Assembly: GCA_011089965.1 (NCBI GenBank)
Contig: JAANAU010000020.1
Location: 1-63,082, forward strand
Reading direction: 5' to 3'
DNA length: 63,082 bases
Origin: Magnetococcales bacterium
Lineage (GTDB): Bacteria > Pseudomonadota > Magnetococcia > Magnetococcales > Magnetaquicoccaceae
Shown here piece by piece: positions 27,130-35,989 of the stretch. The notes beneath the pieces were generated by a model. That model had not been told where the DNA came from. It did no database searches and was given only the letters and a program-made list of their open reading frames with translations. The position numbers were made by a program, and so were the translations under genes. Each line of letters starts with the position of its first letter. Positions within the stretch are counted from its first letter, which is position 1.

Positions 27130-27167
27130 TTCCATTCGGAATTGATCTTCATCAATTCCGAATGGAA
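27130..27167 (+). promoter_or_regulatory. Perfect FNR/NNR-type site nested in a 17-bp hairpin
   Basis: TTGAT-CTTC-ATCAA at 27142-27155 matches the FNR/Anr/Dnr consensus perfectly. It is the centre of a larger perfect palindrome: a 17-bp arm (27130-27146), a 4-nt loop, and its complement (27151-27167). It sits 8 nt after the nosR stop and 127 nt before nosZ. It may serve both as an oxygen- or NO-responsive operator and as an RNA hairpin at the nosR 3' end. No U-tract follows, so it is not a classic terminator. Confidence 0.75.
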
Positions 27168-27204
27168 AAAACATTGCAATCCCGCCTCTCATGTGTGATA
27201 CCCC

Positions 27205-27243
27205 TGTGTGAAATCACACACCTGCGTCTGTTCAAATGAACAG
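27205..27243 (+). promoter_or_regulatory. Two further inverted repeats and a candidate -10 upstream of nosZ
   Basis: TGTGTGA-AA-TCACACA (27205-27220) and CTGTTCA-AA-TGAACAG (27228-27243) are perfect 7-bp inverted repeats, each with a 2-nt AA centre, lying 7 nt apart. An additional direct TGTGTGA occurs at 27192. TATACAT at 27247-27253 could be a -10 element, which would place the second palindrome in the promoter spacer. The regulator is unknown; half-site spacing is too short for CRP. Confidence 0.5.
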
Positions 27244-27293
27244 GCGTATACATAGGATCGTTCCCATTTTTACTCTGATCAGGAGAGAAGACC

Positions 27294-29231
27294 ATGGCCG
27301 AAAATGAGAAACAGGGCGTAACGCGTCGTGACTTGCTGGAGACCGGTTTCAAGGTGGCCACTGTAGGTGGGCTGACTGGCATGGCCTGTCGGGCCGGGGT
27401 TGTTGGCGGAGGCGCCTTGGCCGCCGCAGCAGCCACCATGCCTGGAACCGCAGCGGCTGCGGGCAAGGCGGATGTGCCTCCGGGGCAGTTGGATGAATAT
27501 TACGGTTTCTGGAGCGGTGGTCACTCTGGTGAAGTGCGCGTTTTGGGTCTGCCTTCCATGCGCGAATTGATGCGCATTCCGGTCTTCAATCGTGAGAGTG
27601 CGACCGGTTGGGGTTTGACCAACGAAAGCCTGATGATTCTCTCCGAAGGTCTGACCCCGGAGACCAAAGAGTATTTGAAAAAACAGGGCAAAGTCACCTT
27701 TGATCACGGCGACACCCACCATCCGCGCATGTCCTATACCGATGGCTCCTATGACGGGCGTTATCTCTATATCAATGACAAATCCAACACCCGCATTGCC
27801 CGGATTCGCTGCGACATCATGAAGACCGACAAGGTGTTGGAGATCCCCAATGCCCATGCCATTCACGGTCTGCGTCTGCAACGTTATCCCAAGACCGGCT
27901 ATGTCTTTTGCAACAGCGAAATGCGTCTGCCCATTCCCAACACCCCGGCCACGATGAAGGATCCGAAAAAGTATGTCGGAATGTTCAATGCCGTGGATGG
28001 CGAAACCATGAAAATGGCTTGGCAGGTCAAAATCAGCGGCAACCTGGACAACTGTGATGCCGACTACAAGGGCAAATATGCCATCTCCACCTGCTACAAC
28101 TCCGAAGAAGGATTCACCACAGCGGAAATGACCGCAGCTCCGGCTGACCATGTGGTGATCTTCAACATTGCCGCCATCGAAGAGGCCGTCAAGTCCGGCA
28201 AGGCAGAAATGATCAACGGCGTGCCGGTGGTGGATGGTCGCAAAGAGGCCAAATCCCAGTTCACCCGTTACATCCCCATTGCCAGCAATCCCCACGATGC
28301 CAATGCTGCCCCGGATGGCAAATATGTGATCGTGAGCGGCAAGCTTTCGCCCACGGTGTATGTCATTGCCTGGGACAAGGTGGATGAGTTGTTTGCCGGT
28401 AAAATCGCTGAAAAGGATGTGATCATCGCCAATCCGGAAATCGGTCTGGGTCCGCTGCACACCACGTTTGACGGACGGGGCAATGCCTACACGTCGGTCT
28501 TTCTGGACAGTCAGATCGTCAAGTGGAATATTGAGGATGCCATCAAGCAGTACAAGGGCGAAAAGGTCAATCCGGTGCGCCAGAAGCTGGATGTCCACTA
28601 TCAGGTTGGGCACACCAATGCGTCCATGGCCGAATCCAAGGATGCGGATGGCAAGTGGCTGGTGGCTTTGTGCAAATTCTCCAAGGATCGTTTCCTCAAT
28701 GTCGGCCCGTTGAAGCCGGAAAATGATCAGTTGATCGACATCTCCGGGGATGAGATGAAGCTGGTGCATGATGGTCCGACCTTCCCGGAGCCGCATGATG
28801 CCATCATCGTCCACAAATCCAAGGTCAAGCCGGTTGAAGTCTACAACAAAAACGACCCGCTGTTTGCCGCTCTGAATGCCCAGGCCAAGAAGGACAATGT
28901 GGAGTTGGGCAAAGACAGCAAGGTGATCCGCGAGGGTGCCAACAAGGTACGTGTTTACATGGTCAGCCACGCCCCGACCTTCAGCATGACCGAGTTCACG
29001 GTCAAGCAGGGGGATGAAGTGACGGTCATCGTGACCAATGTGGATGAAGTGGTGGATCTGACCCATGGTCTGACCGTGGTGGGACACAACGTCTGCTTTG
29101 AAGTGGGTCCGCAAGCCACGGCCTCTGCCACCTTCCGTGCGGATCGTCCTGGTGTTCACTACTACTATTGCCAATGGTTCTGCCACGCCTTGCACATGGA
29201 GATGCAGGGACGGATGTTTGTCGAGGCCTGA
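27294..29231 (+). CDS. nosZ: Nitrous oxide reductase NosZ (TAT-exported, clade I type)
   Basis: The ATG at 27294 follows AGGAGAG. The 645-residue precursor starts with a twin-arginine signal (VTRRDLLETGFKVATVGG). The beta-propeller contains CuZ ligands in HGDTHHPRMSYTDG and further His motifs. The C-terminal cupredoxin has the complete CuA motif CQWFCHALHMEM, with Cys626, Cys630, His634 and Met637. The enzyme reduces N2O to N2 in the periplasm, using electrons from cytochromes. The TAT signal points to clade I, which fits the nosR-Z-D-F-Y-L order. All catalytic motifs look intact. Confidence 0.97.
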   Translation: MAENEKQGVTRRDLLETGFKVATVGGLTGMACRAGVVGGGALAAAAATMPGTAAAAGKADVPPGQLDEYYGFWSGGHSGEVRVLGLPSMRELMRIPVFNRESATGWGLTNESLMILSEGLTPETKEYLKKQGKVTFDHGDTHHPRMSYTDGSYDGRYLYINDKSNTRIARIRCDIMKTDKVLEIPNAHAIHGLRLQRYPKTGYVFCNSEMRLPIPNTPATMKDPKKYVGMFNAVDGETMKMAWQVKISGNLDNCDADYKGKYAISTCYNSEEGFTTAEMTAAPADHVVIFNIAAIEEAVKSGKAEMINGVPVVDGRKEAKSQFTRYIPIASNPHDANAAPDGKYVIVSGKLSPTVYVIAWDKVDELFAGKIAEKDVIIANPEIGLGPLHTTFDGRGNAYTSVFLDSQIVKWNIEDAIKQYKGEKVNPVRQKLDVHYQVGHTNASMAESKDADGKWLVALCKFSKDRFLNVGPLKPENDQLIDISGDEMKLVHDGPTFPEPHDAIIVHKSKVKPVEVYNKNDPLFAALNAQAKKDNVELGKDSKVIREGANKVRVYMVSHAPTFSMTEFTVKQGDEVTVIVTNVDEVVDLTHGLTVVGHNVCFEVGPQATASATFRADRPGVHYYYCQWFCHALHMEMQGRMFVEA

Positions 29232-29250
29232 TCGGTTGTTGTTTGACCGC

Positions 29251-30549
29251 ATGTCCGTGCTGAGCAGGCACATCGGGTTGCCGGCGGTCAGGATTTTCCT
29301 GACCGCCGGATTTTTTTGCCAGCCACTGCAAGCCGCAGTGGTGGAGGTTTCCCCTGGCCCGGATGCCTTGCGTCACGCCATTGCCGCTGCTGCGCCGGGT
29401 GACACTTTGCACCTGTTGCCTGGCCGTTATGATGCGGCCACGGTGGATCGCACCCTGGAGTTGATTGGCACCGAGGCCGCCATTATTGATGCGGATGGCA
29501 AGGGGAGCGCATTGATTGTCACTGCCCCCAAAGTGGTGGTACGGGGTGTGACTGTGACCGGTTCCGGCAAAACAGAGACCGATCTGGACAGCGGCATTCT
29601 GGTGGTCAAAGGGGCGGATGAAGCGCGCATCGAGAACAATCATGTGATCGGCAATCTGTTTGGCATTGCCATTCAGGGGGCGCAGCGGGTTCTGGTTTTG
29701 AACAATGAAATCAAAAATCGCGATGATTTGTGGCTGAATGACCGGGGCAACGGGATCAACATCTGGGATTCGACCGGTTCATTGTTCGAGGGCAACCGGG
29801 TGAGTGGCGGACGGGATGGATTGTACATTCACACGGCCCATGGCAACACCATTCGCGGCAACCGGTTCCGTGATCTGCGTTTTGCCGTGCATTACATGTA
29901 TGCCAACCGCAGCGAAGTGACGGGCAATCTCTCCATCAACAATTCGGTTGGCTATGCGTTGATGTCTTCTGAGCATCTCATCATCCGGGGCAATTTCTCT
30001 CTCAATGATCGTGATCACGGTTTGATGTTTCACGCTTCGCGCCATTCCGAGTTGGATCATAATCTGGTGTTGAACACAAAAGATAAATGTGTTTTTATTT
30101 ACACATCATCACACAGTAAAATTCATCATAATCGTTTTGAAGGGTGTGAGATTGGCATTCATTTCACGGGGGGATCGGAAAAAAATCTTTTTTATGAAAA
30201 TGCTTTTGTGAACAACCGCACTCAGGTCAAATACAGCGGCATGGTTCAGTATGAGTGGTCGCGGGAGCAGCGTGGCAACTATTGGAGCGACAATGCGGCG
30301 TTTGATCTGAATGGGGATGGCATTGCGGATGTGGCGTATCGTCCCAACTCCTTGATGGATCGGGTGGTATGGAATTATCCTTTGGCCAAGTTGTTGTTGG
30401 CCAGTCCGGTGATGGAGACGTTGCGGGTGGCTCAGGGTCGTTTTCCGACGCTCAGTCCTGGAGGGGTGGTGGACAGTTGGCCTTTGATCGCGCCACCACC
30501 GTCGCCGTCGCCGCCGCCGCCCGTGCCGGAGGTCGTGAACGGACCATGA
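29251..30549 (+). CDS. nosD: NosD, periplasmic copper-site maturation protein
   Basis: The start chosen is the ATG at 29251 (MSVLSRHIGLPAVRIFLTAGFF), 19 nt after nosZ; no strong Shine-Dalgarno is visible. The 432-residue protein has a signal peptide and then right-handed beta-helix (CASH) repeats: NNHVIGNLFGIAIQGAQ, GNTIRGNRFRDLRFAVHYMYANRS and SLNDRDHGLMFHASRHSELDHN. With the NosFY transporter it supplies sulfur for CuZ assembly in NosZ. A short AT-rich stretch lies near 30070-30200. The C-terminus ends in a Pro-rich tail whose stop codon abuts the repeat element. Confidence 0.93.
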   Translation: MSVLSRHIGLPAVRIFLTAGFFCQPLQAAVVEVSPGPDALRHAIAAAAPGDTLHLLPGRYDAATVDRTLELIGTEAAIIDADGKGSALIVTAPKVVVRGVTVTGSGKTETDLDSGILVVKGADEARIENNHVIGNLFGIAIQGAQRVLVLNNEIKNRDDLWLNDRGNGINIWDSTGSLFEGNRVSGGRDGLYIHTAHGNTIRGNRFRDLRFAVHYMYANRSEVTGNLSINNSVGYALMSSEHLIIRGNFSLNDRDHGLMFHASRHSELDHNLVLNTKDKCVFIYTSSHSKIHHNRFEGCEIGIHFTGGSEKNLFYENAFVNNRTQVKYSGMVQYEWSREQRGNYWSDNAAFDLNGDGIADVAYRPNSLMDRVVWNYPLAKLLLASPVMETLRVAQGRFPTLSPGGVVDSWPLIAPPPSPSPPPPVPEVVNGP

Positions 30550-30738
30550 TCAGGGGTCCAGGGGGGTTACCCCCCTGGTGGGGTCCAGGGGCAAGGCCCC
30601 TGGGACTTTAATCTTTGAATCTTTTAATCTTTTAAACAAAAAATATTTAAAAAATTTATTAATTTTAAACATTAAAACATGAAAACATGAAAACATGAAA
30701 ACCCTGGGGGATGAATCCCCCAGACCCCCTCTTTTTTT
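30549..30738 (+). repeat. MITE-like dispersed repeat between nosD and nosF (copy A)
   Basis: The 5' part holds two GC hairpins. A 9-bp stem CCAGGGGGG with loop TTA spans 30558-30578. An 8-bp stem CCAGGGGC with loop AAG spans 30585-30603. A low-complexity AT stretch follows, with ATCTTTTAA units and three ACATGAAAA units. The 3' part is a CTGGGGGAT/ATCCCCCAG hairpin (30704-30723) plus CCCCCTC and eight T. The outer ends are roughly inverted copies of each other (GGGGTCCAGGGG and CCCCCAGACCCC). The first 44 bases are identical to 62908-62951. The final hairpin and T-run could terminate transcription inside the nos operon. Confidence 0.75.
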
Positions 30739-30778
30739 TCAATCGTTGGAGCTTTTCTACGGCTGGGGAATCACCATC

Positions 30779-31699
30779 ATGAACCAAACCGCGCTGGCCG
30801 TCGAGGCGGTGGTCAAAACCTATGGCAACCATCACGCCTTGAACGGGGTGAACTTTGCAGTTCCCGCCGGAGTGTGCATGGCACTCCTGGGCCACAATGG
30901 CGCTGGCAAAACCACTCTGATGAAACTCTTGCTGGGGTTGACCCGCCCCACATCCGGACAAATTACGGTATTGGGGACAAATCCGGCCTTGGCAGGACCG
31001 GAGTTCCGCCGCCAGATCGGCTTTTTGCCGGAAAACGTGATCTTTCATGCGGAATTGACGGGTGAAGAGACCCTCAAACACTATGCCCGCCTCAAGGGCG
31101 AAAATCCAAACCGACAAAACGAACTCCTGGAACGGGTGGGACTGGCCCACGCTGCCCGCCGCCGTGTCAAAGGCTATTCCAAAGGGATGCGACAACGATT
31201 GGGCCTGGCCCAGGCACTGCTGGGCCAACCACGCCTGCTGATGCTCGATGAACCCACAACCGGTCTGGATCCGATGCTGCGACACGAATTCTACCAGGTG
31301 ATTCAAGAACTGCGCAGCGCCGGAGTGACCATTCTGCTCTCATCCCATGTCCTGACCGAATTGGAAGCGCGTACCGATCTGGCCATGATCCTGGAACATG
31401 GACGCATCACAGCCTTCGGTACTCTGGATGAATTGCGCCGTGAGGCTGCCCTGCCGGTACGCCTGCGAATCCGGGCTTCCGATCCGGAACAGGTCATGAC
31501 CGCCCTGAACGGCATCACGGCCCGACAAACCGCACCGGAAGAGCTGGAATTGACCGCTGCCGTGGAAGAAAAAATGACCATCCTGCGCACACTGATGGCC
31601 AGCGGGATCGATGTCTCGGATATCGAAATCCAACTCCCCACACTGGATCATGTCTATGCCCATTTTGGCCGGGAAAAACCTGCAAAGGAGGAGAAATGA
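30779..31699 (+). CDS. nosF: NosF, ABC transporter ATPase for NosZ maturation
   Basis: The ATG at 30779 begins MNQTALAVEAVVKTYG; an upstream in-frame ATG lies inside the repeat element. The 306-residue ATPase has Walker A GHNGAGKTT, signature YSKGMRQRLGLAQAL, Walker B LLMLDEPTTGLD and the switch His in LSSHVLTE. It powers the NosY permease, which works with NosD. A second protein domain (residues 220-306) is the usual C-terminal extension. Its stop overlaps the nosY start (ATGA). Confidence 0.92.
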   Translation: MNQTALAVEAVVKTYGNHHALNGVNFAVPAGVCMALLGHNGAGKTTLMKLLLGLTRPTSGQITVLGTNPALAGPEFRRQIGFLPENVIFHAELTGEETLKHYARLKGENPNRQNELLERVGLAHAARRRVKGYSKGMRQRLGLAQALLGQPRLLMLDEPTTGLDPMLRHEFYQVIQELRSAGVTILLSSHVLTELEARTDLAMILEHGRITAFGTLDELRREAALPVRLRIRASDPEQVMTALNGITARQTAPEELELTAAVEEKMTILRTLMASGIDVSDIEIQLPTLDHVYAHFGREKPAKEEK

Positions 31700-32523
31700 C
31701 CCCGCTGCTGGTCATCGCTGACAAGGAGATCCGCGACGCCCTGCGCAACCGCTGGGTGATCAGCGCCACATTGCTGATGGCAGGACTGGCTTTCTCGCTG
31801 ACCTTTCTGGGAAGCGCCCCCACCGGCGATCTGGGTGCATCCCGCCTGGCCGTGACCGTGGTCAGCCTCTCCAGTCTGACCATTTTTCTGGTTCCTCTGA
31901 TCGCCCTGATGCTGGCACACGACGCTTTGGTGGGAGAAATGGAACGGGGCACCCTGCTGCTGCTGCTGGCCTACCCGGTGACACGCTCCCAGGTGGTCCT
32001 GGGCAAGTTCATGGGGCAGATCGTGGTCATGGCCATTGCCACGGTGGTCGGGTATGGAGCGGCAGGTCTGGCAGTCGGCCTCCAGGGAGAAGGGGCGGAT
32101 CCGCAAAGCTGGCACGCCTTCGGTGCACTGATCGCGAGCGCGGTATTGCTCGGGGCCGTGTTCATCGCCCTGGCCCACCTGGTGAGCGCGGTCGCACGGG
32201 AACGAGGAGGCGCTGCCGGTGTCGCCATCGGCTTGTGGCTGCTGTTCGTGGTATTGTACGACATGGGATTGCTGGGGATATTGGTGGCCACCAAAGGCCA
32301 GATTCATGAAAAGATCTTCCCTTGGCTGCTGCTGGGCAATCCAACAGACATTTTCCGACTCTACAACCTGACCGCCTTTGAAAACACCCGCACCTTTTCC
32401 GGCCTGGCTGGTCTGAGCGGACAGATGGAATTCTCCCCGACATGGCTCCTGTCCGCCCTCTTCGCCTGGGTGGTGGTGCCTCTGGGAGCAGCCATGGTGG
32501 TCTTTAAACGACGTGAGCTGTAA
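31696..32523 (+). CDS. nosY: NosY, ABC transporter permease for NosZ maturation
   Basis: The 275-residue integral membrane protein has six hydrophobic spans, in ABC-2 permease style: IADKEIRDALRNRWV near the N-terminus, the motif HDALVGEMERGTLLLLLAYPVTRSQVVLGKF, then repeated helices. Position directly after nosF and overlap with it by 4 nt support the assignment. With NosF and NosD it delivers a sulfur species for the CuZ centre. Confidence 0.92.
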   Translation: MTPLLVIADKEIRDALRNRWVISATLLMAGLAFSLTFLGSAPTGDLGASRLAVTVVSLSSLTIFLVPLIALMLAHDALVGEMERGTLLLLLAYPVTRSQVVLGKFMGQIVVMAIATVVGYGAAGLAVGLQGEGADPQSWHAFGALIASAVLLGAVFIALAHLVSAVARERGGAAGVAIGLWLLFVVLYDMGLLGILVATKGQIHEKIFPWLLLGNPTDIFRLYNLTAFENTRTFSGLAGLSGQMEFSPTWLLSALFAWVVVPLGAAMVVFKRREL

Positions 32524-32527
32524 TACG

Positions 32528-33040
32528 ATGCCACAAATGCTGCGTTCGATCCTGATCATTTTTTTATTGGTTCTGACTGCCTGCGGCAACCCAGCCGACG
32601 AGTCGATGCCAACCGTGCAAGAACCGCCCCCCGAGGCCAAAGGGTTCTACTGCGGCATGAGCCTGGCCGAACACCCTGGTCCCAAAGGCCAACTCCACAT
32701 GGCTGGGGAAACCCAACCCTTGTGGTTCTCTTCCGTGCATGACGCCATGGCCTATCTGCAACTGGAAGGGGCCACCCGCCGCATCCGCGCCTTTTATGTC
32801 CATGACATGGCCAAAGCCGACTGGAACAAACCCCAACCCGGCACCTGGATCGATGCCCAAAAAAGCTGGTTTGTGCTGGGATCCAAACGCCTTGGCGGCA
32901 TGGGTGGCTCGGAAGTGGTGCCGTTTGCCACCCAATCCCAGGCCGAAACCTTTGCCAAGGAACATGGTGGACGGGTACTGGACTACGCTGCCATGCGCAA
33001 AAAAGAGATGTTTCCGGCCCAATCCGGACCTGAAAAGTAA
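32528..33040 (+). CDS. nosL: NosL, copper-chaperone lipoprotein
   Basis: The start used is the ATG at 32528 (MPQMLRSILIIFLLVLTACG), 4 nt after nosY; the alternative at 32513 would overlap nosY. The 170-residue product has a lipobox LTAC, so it is anchored by a lipidated cysteine. The NosL domain contains FYCGMSLAEHPGPKGQLHM, whose Cys and Met residues bind Cu(I), and a typical AFYVHDM segment. It delivers copper to NosZ. It is the last gene of the nos cluster. Confidence 0.9.
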   Translation: MPQMLRSILIIFLLVLTACGNPADESMPTVQEPPPEAKGFYCGMSLAEHPGPKGQLHMAGETQPLWFSSVHDAMAYLQLEGATRRIRAFYVHDMAKADWNKPQPGTWIDAQKSWFVLGSKRLGGMGGSEVVPFATQSQAETFAKEHGGRVLDYAAMRKKEMFPAQSGPEK

Positions 33041-33563
33041 AAAATCCCATCCAAAAAAAGAGTTACCAGCTCTTGAGAACGACTCGCATACCGGGTTGGC
33101 AAAAAAAAAATAGACCAAGTGGCTGAATTCCCTTCCCGCTCTGCCCCAATCGGGCTATGATTCAGGGCGATGGGTAGGTCATACCCGGAAAGAAAAACAG
33201 GCACTTCGGACTCAGACCCTGTTGACTTTTGTCAGTCACGTCCCATTTCGGCACGCGCGCCACTACCGACTTGGACTAGGATTGCAGCCAACAAGTTCCT
33301 GAACCCCGAAATCGAGGATGCCCAAGAAGACCAGCCGCCCACAGGGAGTCATGCGTACTTGCACTGCGCAGGACTCATCGGGAACGGCGCCACGTTTTCC
33401 AGCCTCTCTTCGACCCTTGGGAATTGCTGATAACGATACACCATTCAAGTGTCATCGGCAGAAAGCGATTTCCCGAGTGCCGACCGGCGTCTGAACACAT
33501 ACCTGTCACAATGGCCTGCTCTGCTAGCGCACTACTCTGCAATCGCAAGGGAAAAGGAACACA
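33041..33563 (+). other. Intergenic region with no recognised gene
   Basis: The 523 nt between nosL and the phosphate transporter has no reading frame with coding character, no clear terminator and no strong promoter. A weak hairpin AAGAG/CTCTT occurs near 33058-33074. One isolated PhoB-like half site, CTGTCAC, lies at about 33504-33510, too little for a Pho-box call. Confidence 0.5.
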
Positions 33564-34607
33564 ATGGATACACTGTACACATTGGCTGTGGCAACGGTGA
33601 TCATAGTCCTGATTTTCGACTATACCAACGGCTTCCACGACGCCTCCAACATCATCGGCACCATCATTGCTTCACGCGCCATGACCCCGATCCAATCGGT
33701 GATCATCGTGGCCACCTTTGAACTGCTCGGACCGATTCTGGGCGGAACCGCCGTGGCCAACACCCTCGGCAAATTCATCACCATCGGAGACCTGCCCAAA
33801 CAGGTTGCCATGGGGATCATTCTGTGCGGTATCTTCGGAGCCATCTTCTGGAACCTGCTCACCTGGTGGTTTGGTCTCCCCTCCTCCTCCTCGCATGCTT
33901 TGGTCGGTGGACTGATCGGTGCCGTCGTGGTCTCTGCCGGTGCCGACAACGTGATCTGGGGCTTCTCCGAACTGGCGAACGGCAAAGTGACCGGCTTTAC
34001 CAAAATTCTGGTATCCTTGCTGGTTTCACCGCTTCTGGGCTTCTGGGTCGGATTTGGCATTCACCTGTTCATGCGCGGTCTGCTGCGCAAGGCCACCCCG
34101 CAAGTCAACAAGCCCTTGAGAAAGATGCAATTCATCACTGCTGCCGGACTGGCCTTCTCCCACGGCTCCAATGACGCACAAAAGAGCATGGGCATCATCA
34201 CCATGGTGCTGCTGCTGGGCGGCTACATCGACAAATTCGTCGTGCCGGGCTGGGTGATCTACTCCTGCGCCATCGTCATCACCCTGGGCATCCTCTCCGG
34301 TGGCTGGCGCATCGTGCGCACGGTCGGCTTTGGCATCTTCAAAGTGCGTCCTTTGCACGCTTTGGATACCCAACTCACCTCTGCCACCCTGATCCTCTCG
34401 GCAGCCCTTGCCGGTGCCCCGGTCTCCACCACCCACGTGGTCAGCTCGGCCATCATGGGCATCGGTGCCTCGGAACGTCCCAAGGCGGTTCGTTGGGCCA
34501 AGGCCAAAGAGATCATCAGCACCTGGGTCATCACGATTCCCTGCTCCGGCATCGTCGGTGCCTTGACCTATTACCTTGTCAAGGTCTTTACCGGCGGGGC
34601 CATTTGA
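33564..34607 (+). CDS. pit: PiT-family inorganic phosphate transporter
   Basis: This 347-residue inner-membrane protein carries both copies of the PiT signature: GFHDASNIIGTIIASRAMTP near the N-terminus and FSHGSNDAQKSMGIITMVL in the second half. LPSSSSHALVGGLIGA and VSTTHVVSSAIMG are the repeated serine/threonine-rich motifs of the transport path. It takes up phosphate with low affinity, as metal-phosphate or by proton symport. The DUF47 gene that follows is its normal partner. Confidence 0.95.
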   Translation: MDTLYTLAVATVIIVLIFDYTNGFHDASNIIGTIIASRAMTPIQSVIIVATFELLGPILGGTAVANTLGKFITIGDLPKQVAMGIILCGIFGAIFWNLLTWWFGLPSSSSHALVGGLIGAVVVSAGADNVIWGFSELANGKVTGFTKILVSLLVSPLLGFWVGFGIHLFMRGLLRKATPQVNKPLRKMQFITAAGLAFSHGSNDAQKSMGIITMVLLLGGYIDKFVVPGWVIYSCAIVITLGILSGGWRIVRTVGFGIFKVRPLHALDTQLTSATLILSAALAGAPVSTTHVVSSAIMGIGASERPKAVRWAKAKEIISTWVITIPCSGIVGALTYYLVKVFTGGAI

Positions 34608-34699
34608 AGCCGGTTGCCGCAGTCAATCTGAACGGAACACTTGAAAAAAAAACAACGATCCGGATCCATGAGGATCCGCAAAAATAAAGGAGAATCAAC

Positions 34700-35398
34700 A
34701 TGGGTGGCAGTTCCAATTCACTTGTTTCCAAAATTCTCAGCAACGTCTTCCCGCGCGTGCCGGACTTCTATGGCATGATCAACGATCAGTGCGACATCTG
34801 CGCACAAACCATGGATGCCTTGGCCGAATTCATGGAGACCGGCTCCGAAGACAAAGGTCTTCTGGTGCGTGAGCTGGAGAAACGGGGCGACGAGATCAAG
34901 CAGCGCAACATGAGCGTGCTGAACCAGGCCTTTGCCACGCCGATGGACCGCGAGGACATCTATCGGGCAGTGACAGCCATTGACATGATCATCAACTATG
35001 CCAAGACCACGATCCGCGAAATGGAAGGTCTGGGCCTGAAACCGGACGAGCACACCCGTGAGATGGTCCAGATGATGCGCGAAGGGGTCGATGCCCTGAA
35101 GCGCGGATTCCAGAAACTGGGGGTCACCCCGGCACTGGCGGATCAGGATGCCGAGGCAGTGCGCAAAGCCGAGCGTAACACTGAAAAAGCCTATCGCCGG
35201 GCCATTGCCGATCTGTTCCAGGTGGACGCCCAACTGCGCGCCCTGGACAACAACGAACCCCGCGCCCACTCCTCTGCCTTGGCGCACGTGGTGGAGATCT
35301 TCAAGAAACGTGAACTGTATCGCCATCTCTCCAATACAGCAGACCGGATGGCCGAGGCAGCGGACGTTCTCCACGACATCGTGGTGCAGATCTCCTGA
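34700..35398 (+). CDS. DUF47/PhoU-like Pit accessory protein
   Basis: The start ATG at 34700 follows AAAGGAGAATCAAC. The 232-residue helical protein belongs to the DUF47 (PF01865) family, with FPRVPDFYGMINDQCDICAQ, MDREDIYRAVTAIDMIINYAKT and HLSNTADRMAEAADVLHDIVVQIS. Such PhoU-like proteins sit next to PiT transporters and are thought to control their activity. It lies 92 nt after pit and is followed by a strong terminator. Confidence 0.9.
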   Translation: MGGSSNSLVSKILSNVFPRVPDFYGMINDQCDICAQTMDALAEFMETGSEDKGLLVRELEKRGDEIKQRNMSVLNQAFATPMDREDIYRAVTAIDMIINYAKTTIREMEGLGLKPDEHTREMVQMMREGVDALKRGFQKLGVTPALADQDAEAVRKAERNTEKAYRRAIADLFQVDAQLRALDNNEPRAHSSALAHVVEIFKKRELYRHLSNTADRMAEAADVLHDIVVQIS

Positions 35399-35432
35399 TT
35401 GCAGAGTCCATTGGTTCCAGCCTTGCCTTGCG

Positions 35433-35462
35433 ATGCGCGCCCTTTGGGGCGCGCATTTTTTT
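35433..35462 (+). terminator. Rho-independent terminator after the pit-DUF47 operon
   Basis: A perfect 10-bp stem ATGCGCGCCC (35433-35442) pairs with GGGCGCGCAT (35447-35456) across a TTTG loop and runs directly into a T tract to 35462. It ends just before the RNase P RNA gene. Confidence 0.95.
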
Positions 35463-35475
35463 CCAGATCATGATT

Positions 35476-35883
<408 letters not shown>

Positions 35884-35929
35884 TCCCAGATTTTTCCATC
35901 ATTCTTTTGCAAAAAAAGTGGCTGTCGGC

Positions 35930-35960
35930 TTGACACCCTTGCCCCTTCGCATCCTATAAT
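35930..35960 (+). promoter_or_regulatory. Candidate sigma-70 promoter of the dcw cluster
   Basis: A perfect TTGACA (35930-35935) and a perfect TATAAT (35955-35960) precede rsmH. The spacing is 19 nt, two more than optimal; reading CTATAA as the -10 gives 18. A start near 35967 would leave a leader of only about 23 nt before the rsmH ATG. Confidence 0.65.
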
Positions 35961-35989
35961 TCCCGGATTAATACAATTCACCCACCCGC

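Noticed and set aside
27279-29273. 664-codon minus-strand frame opposite nosZ
   Set aside because: Mirrors nosZ codon structure; nosZ has complete catalytic motifs and a TAT signal on the plus strand.
30695-30778. Upstream in-frame extension of nosF
   Set aside because: The extra codons lie within the repeat element's hairpin and T-run and do not belong to the ABC ATPase fold.
33504-33530. Possible Pho box upstream of the phosphate transporter
   Set aside because: Only one CTGTCAC half site is present; the second direct repeat is missing.
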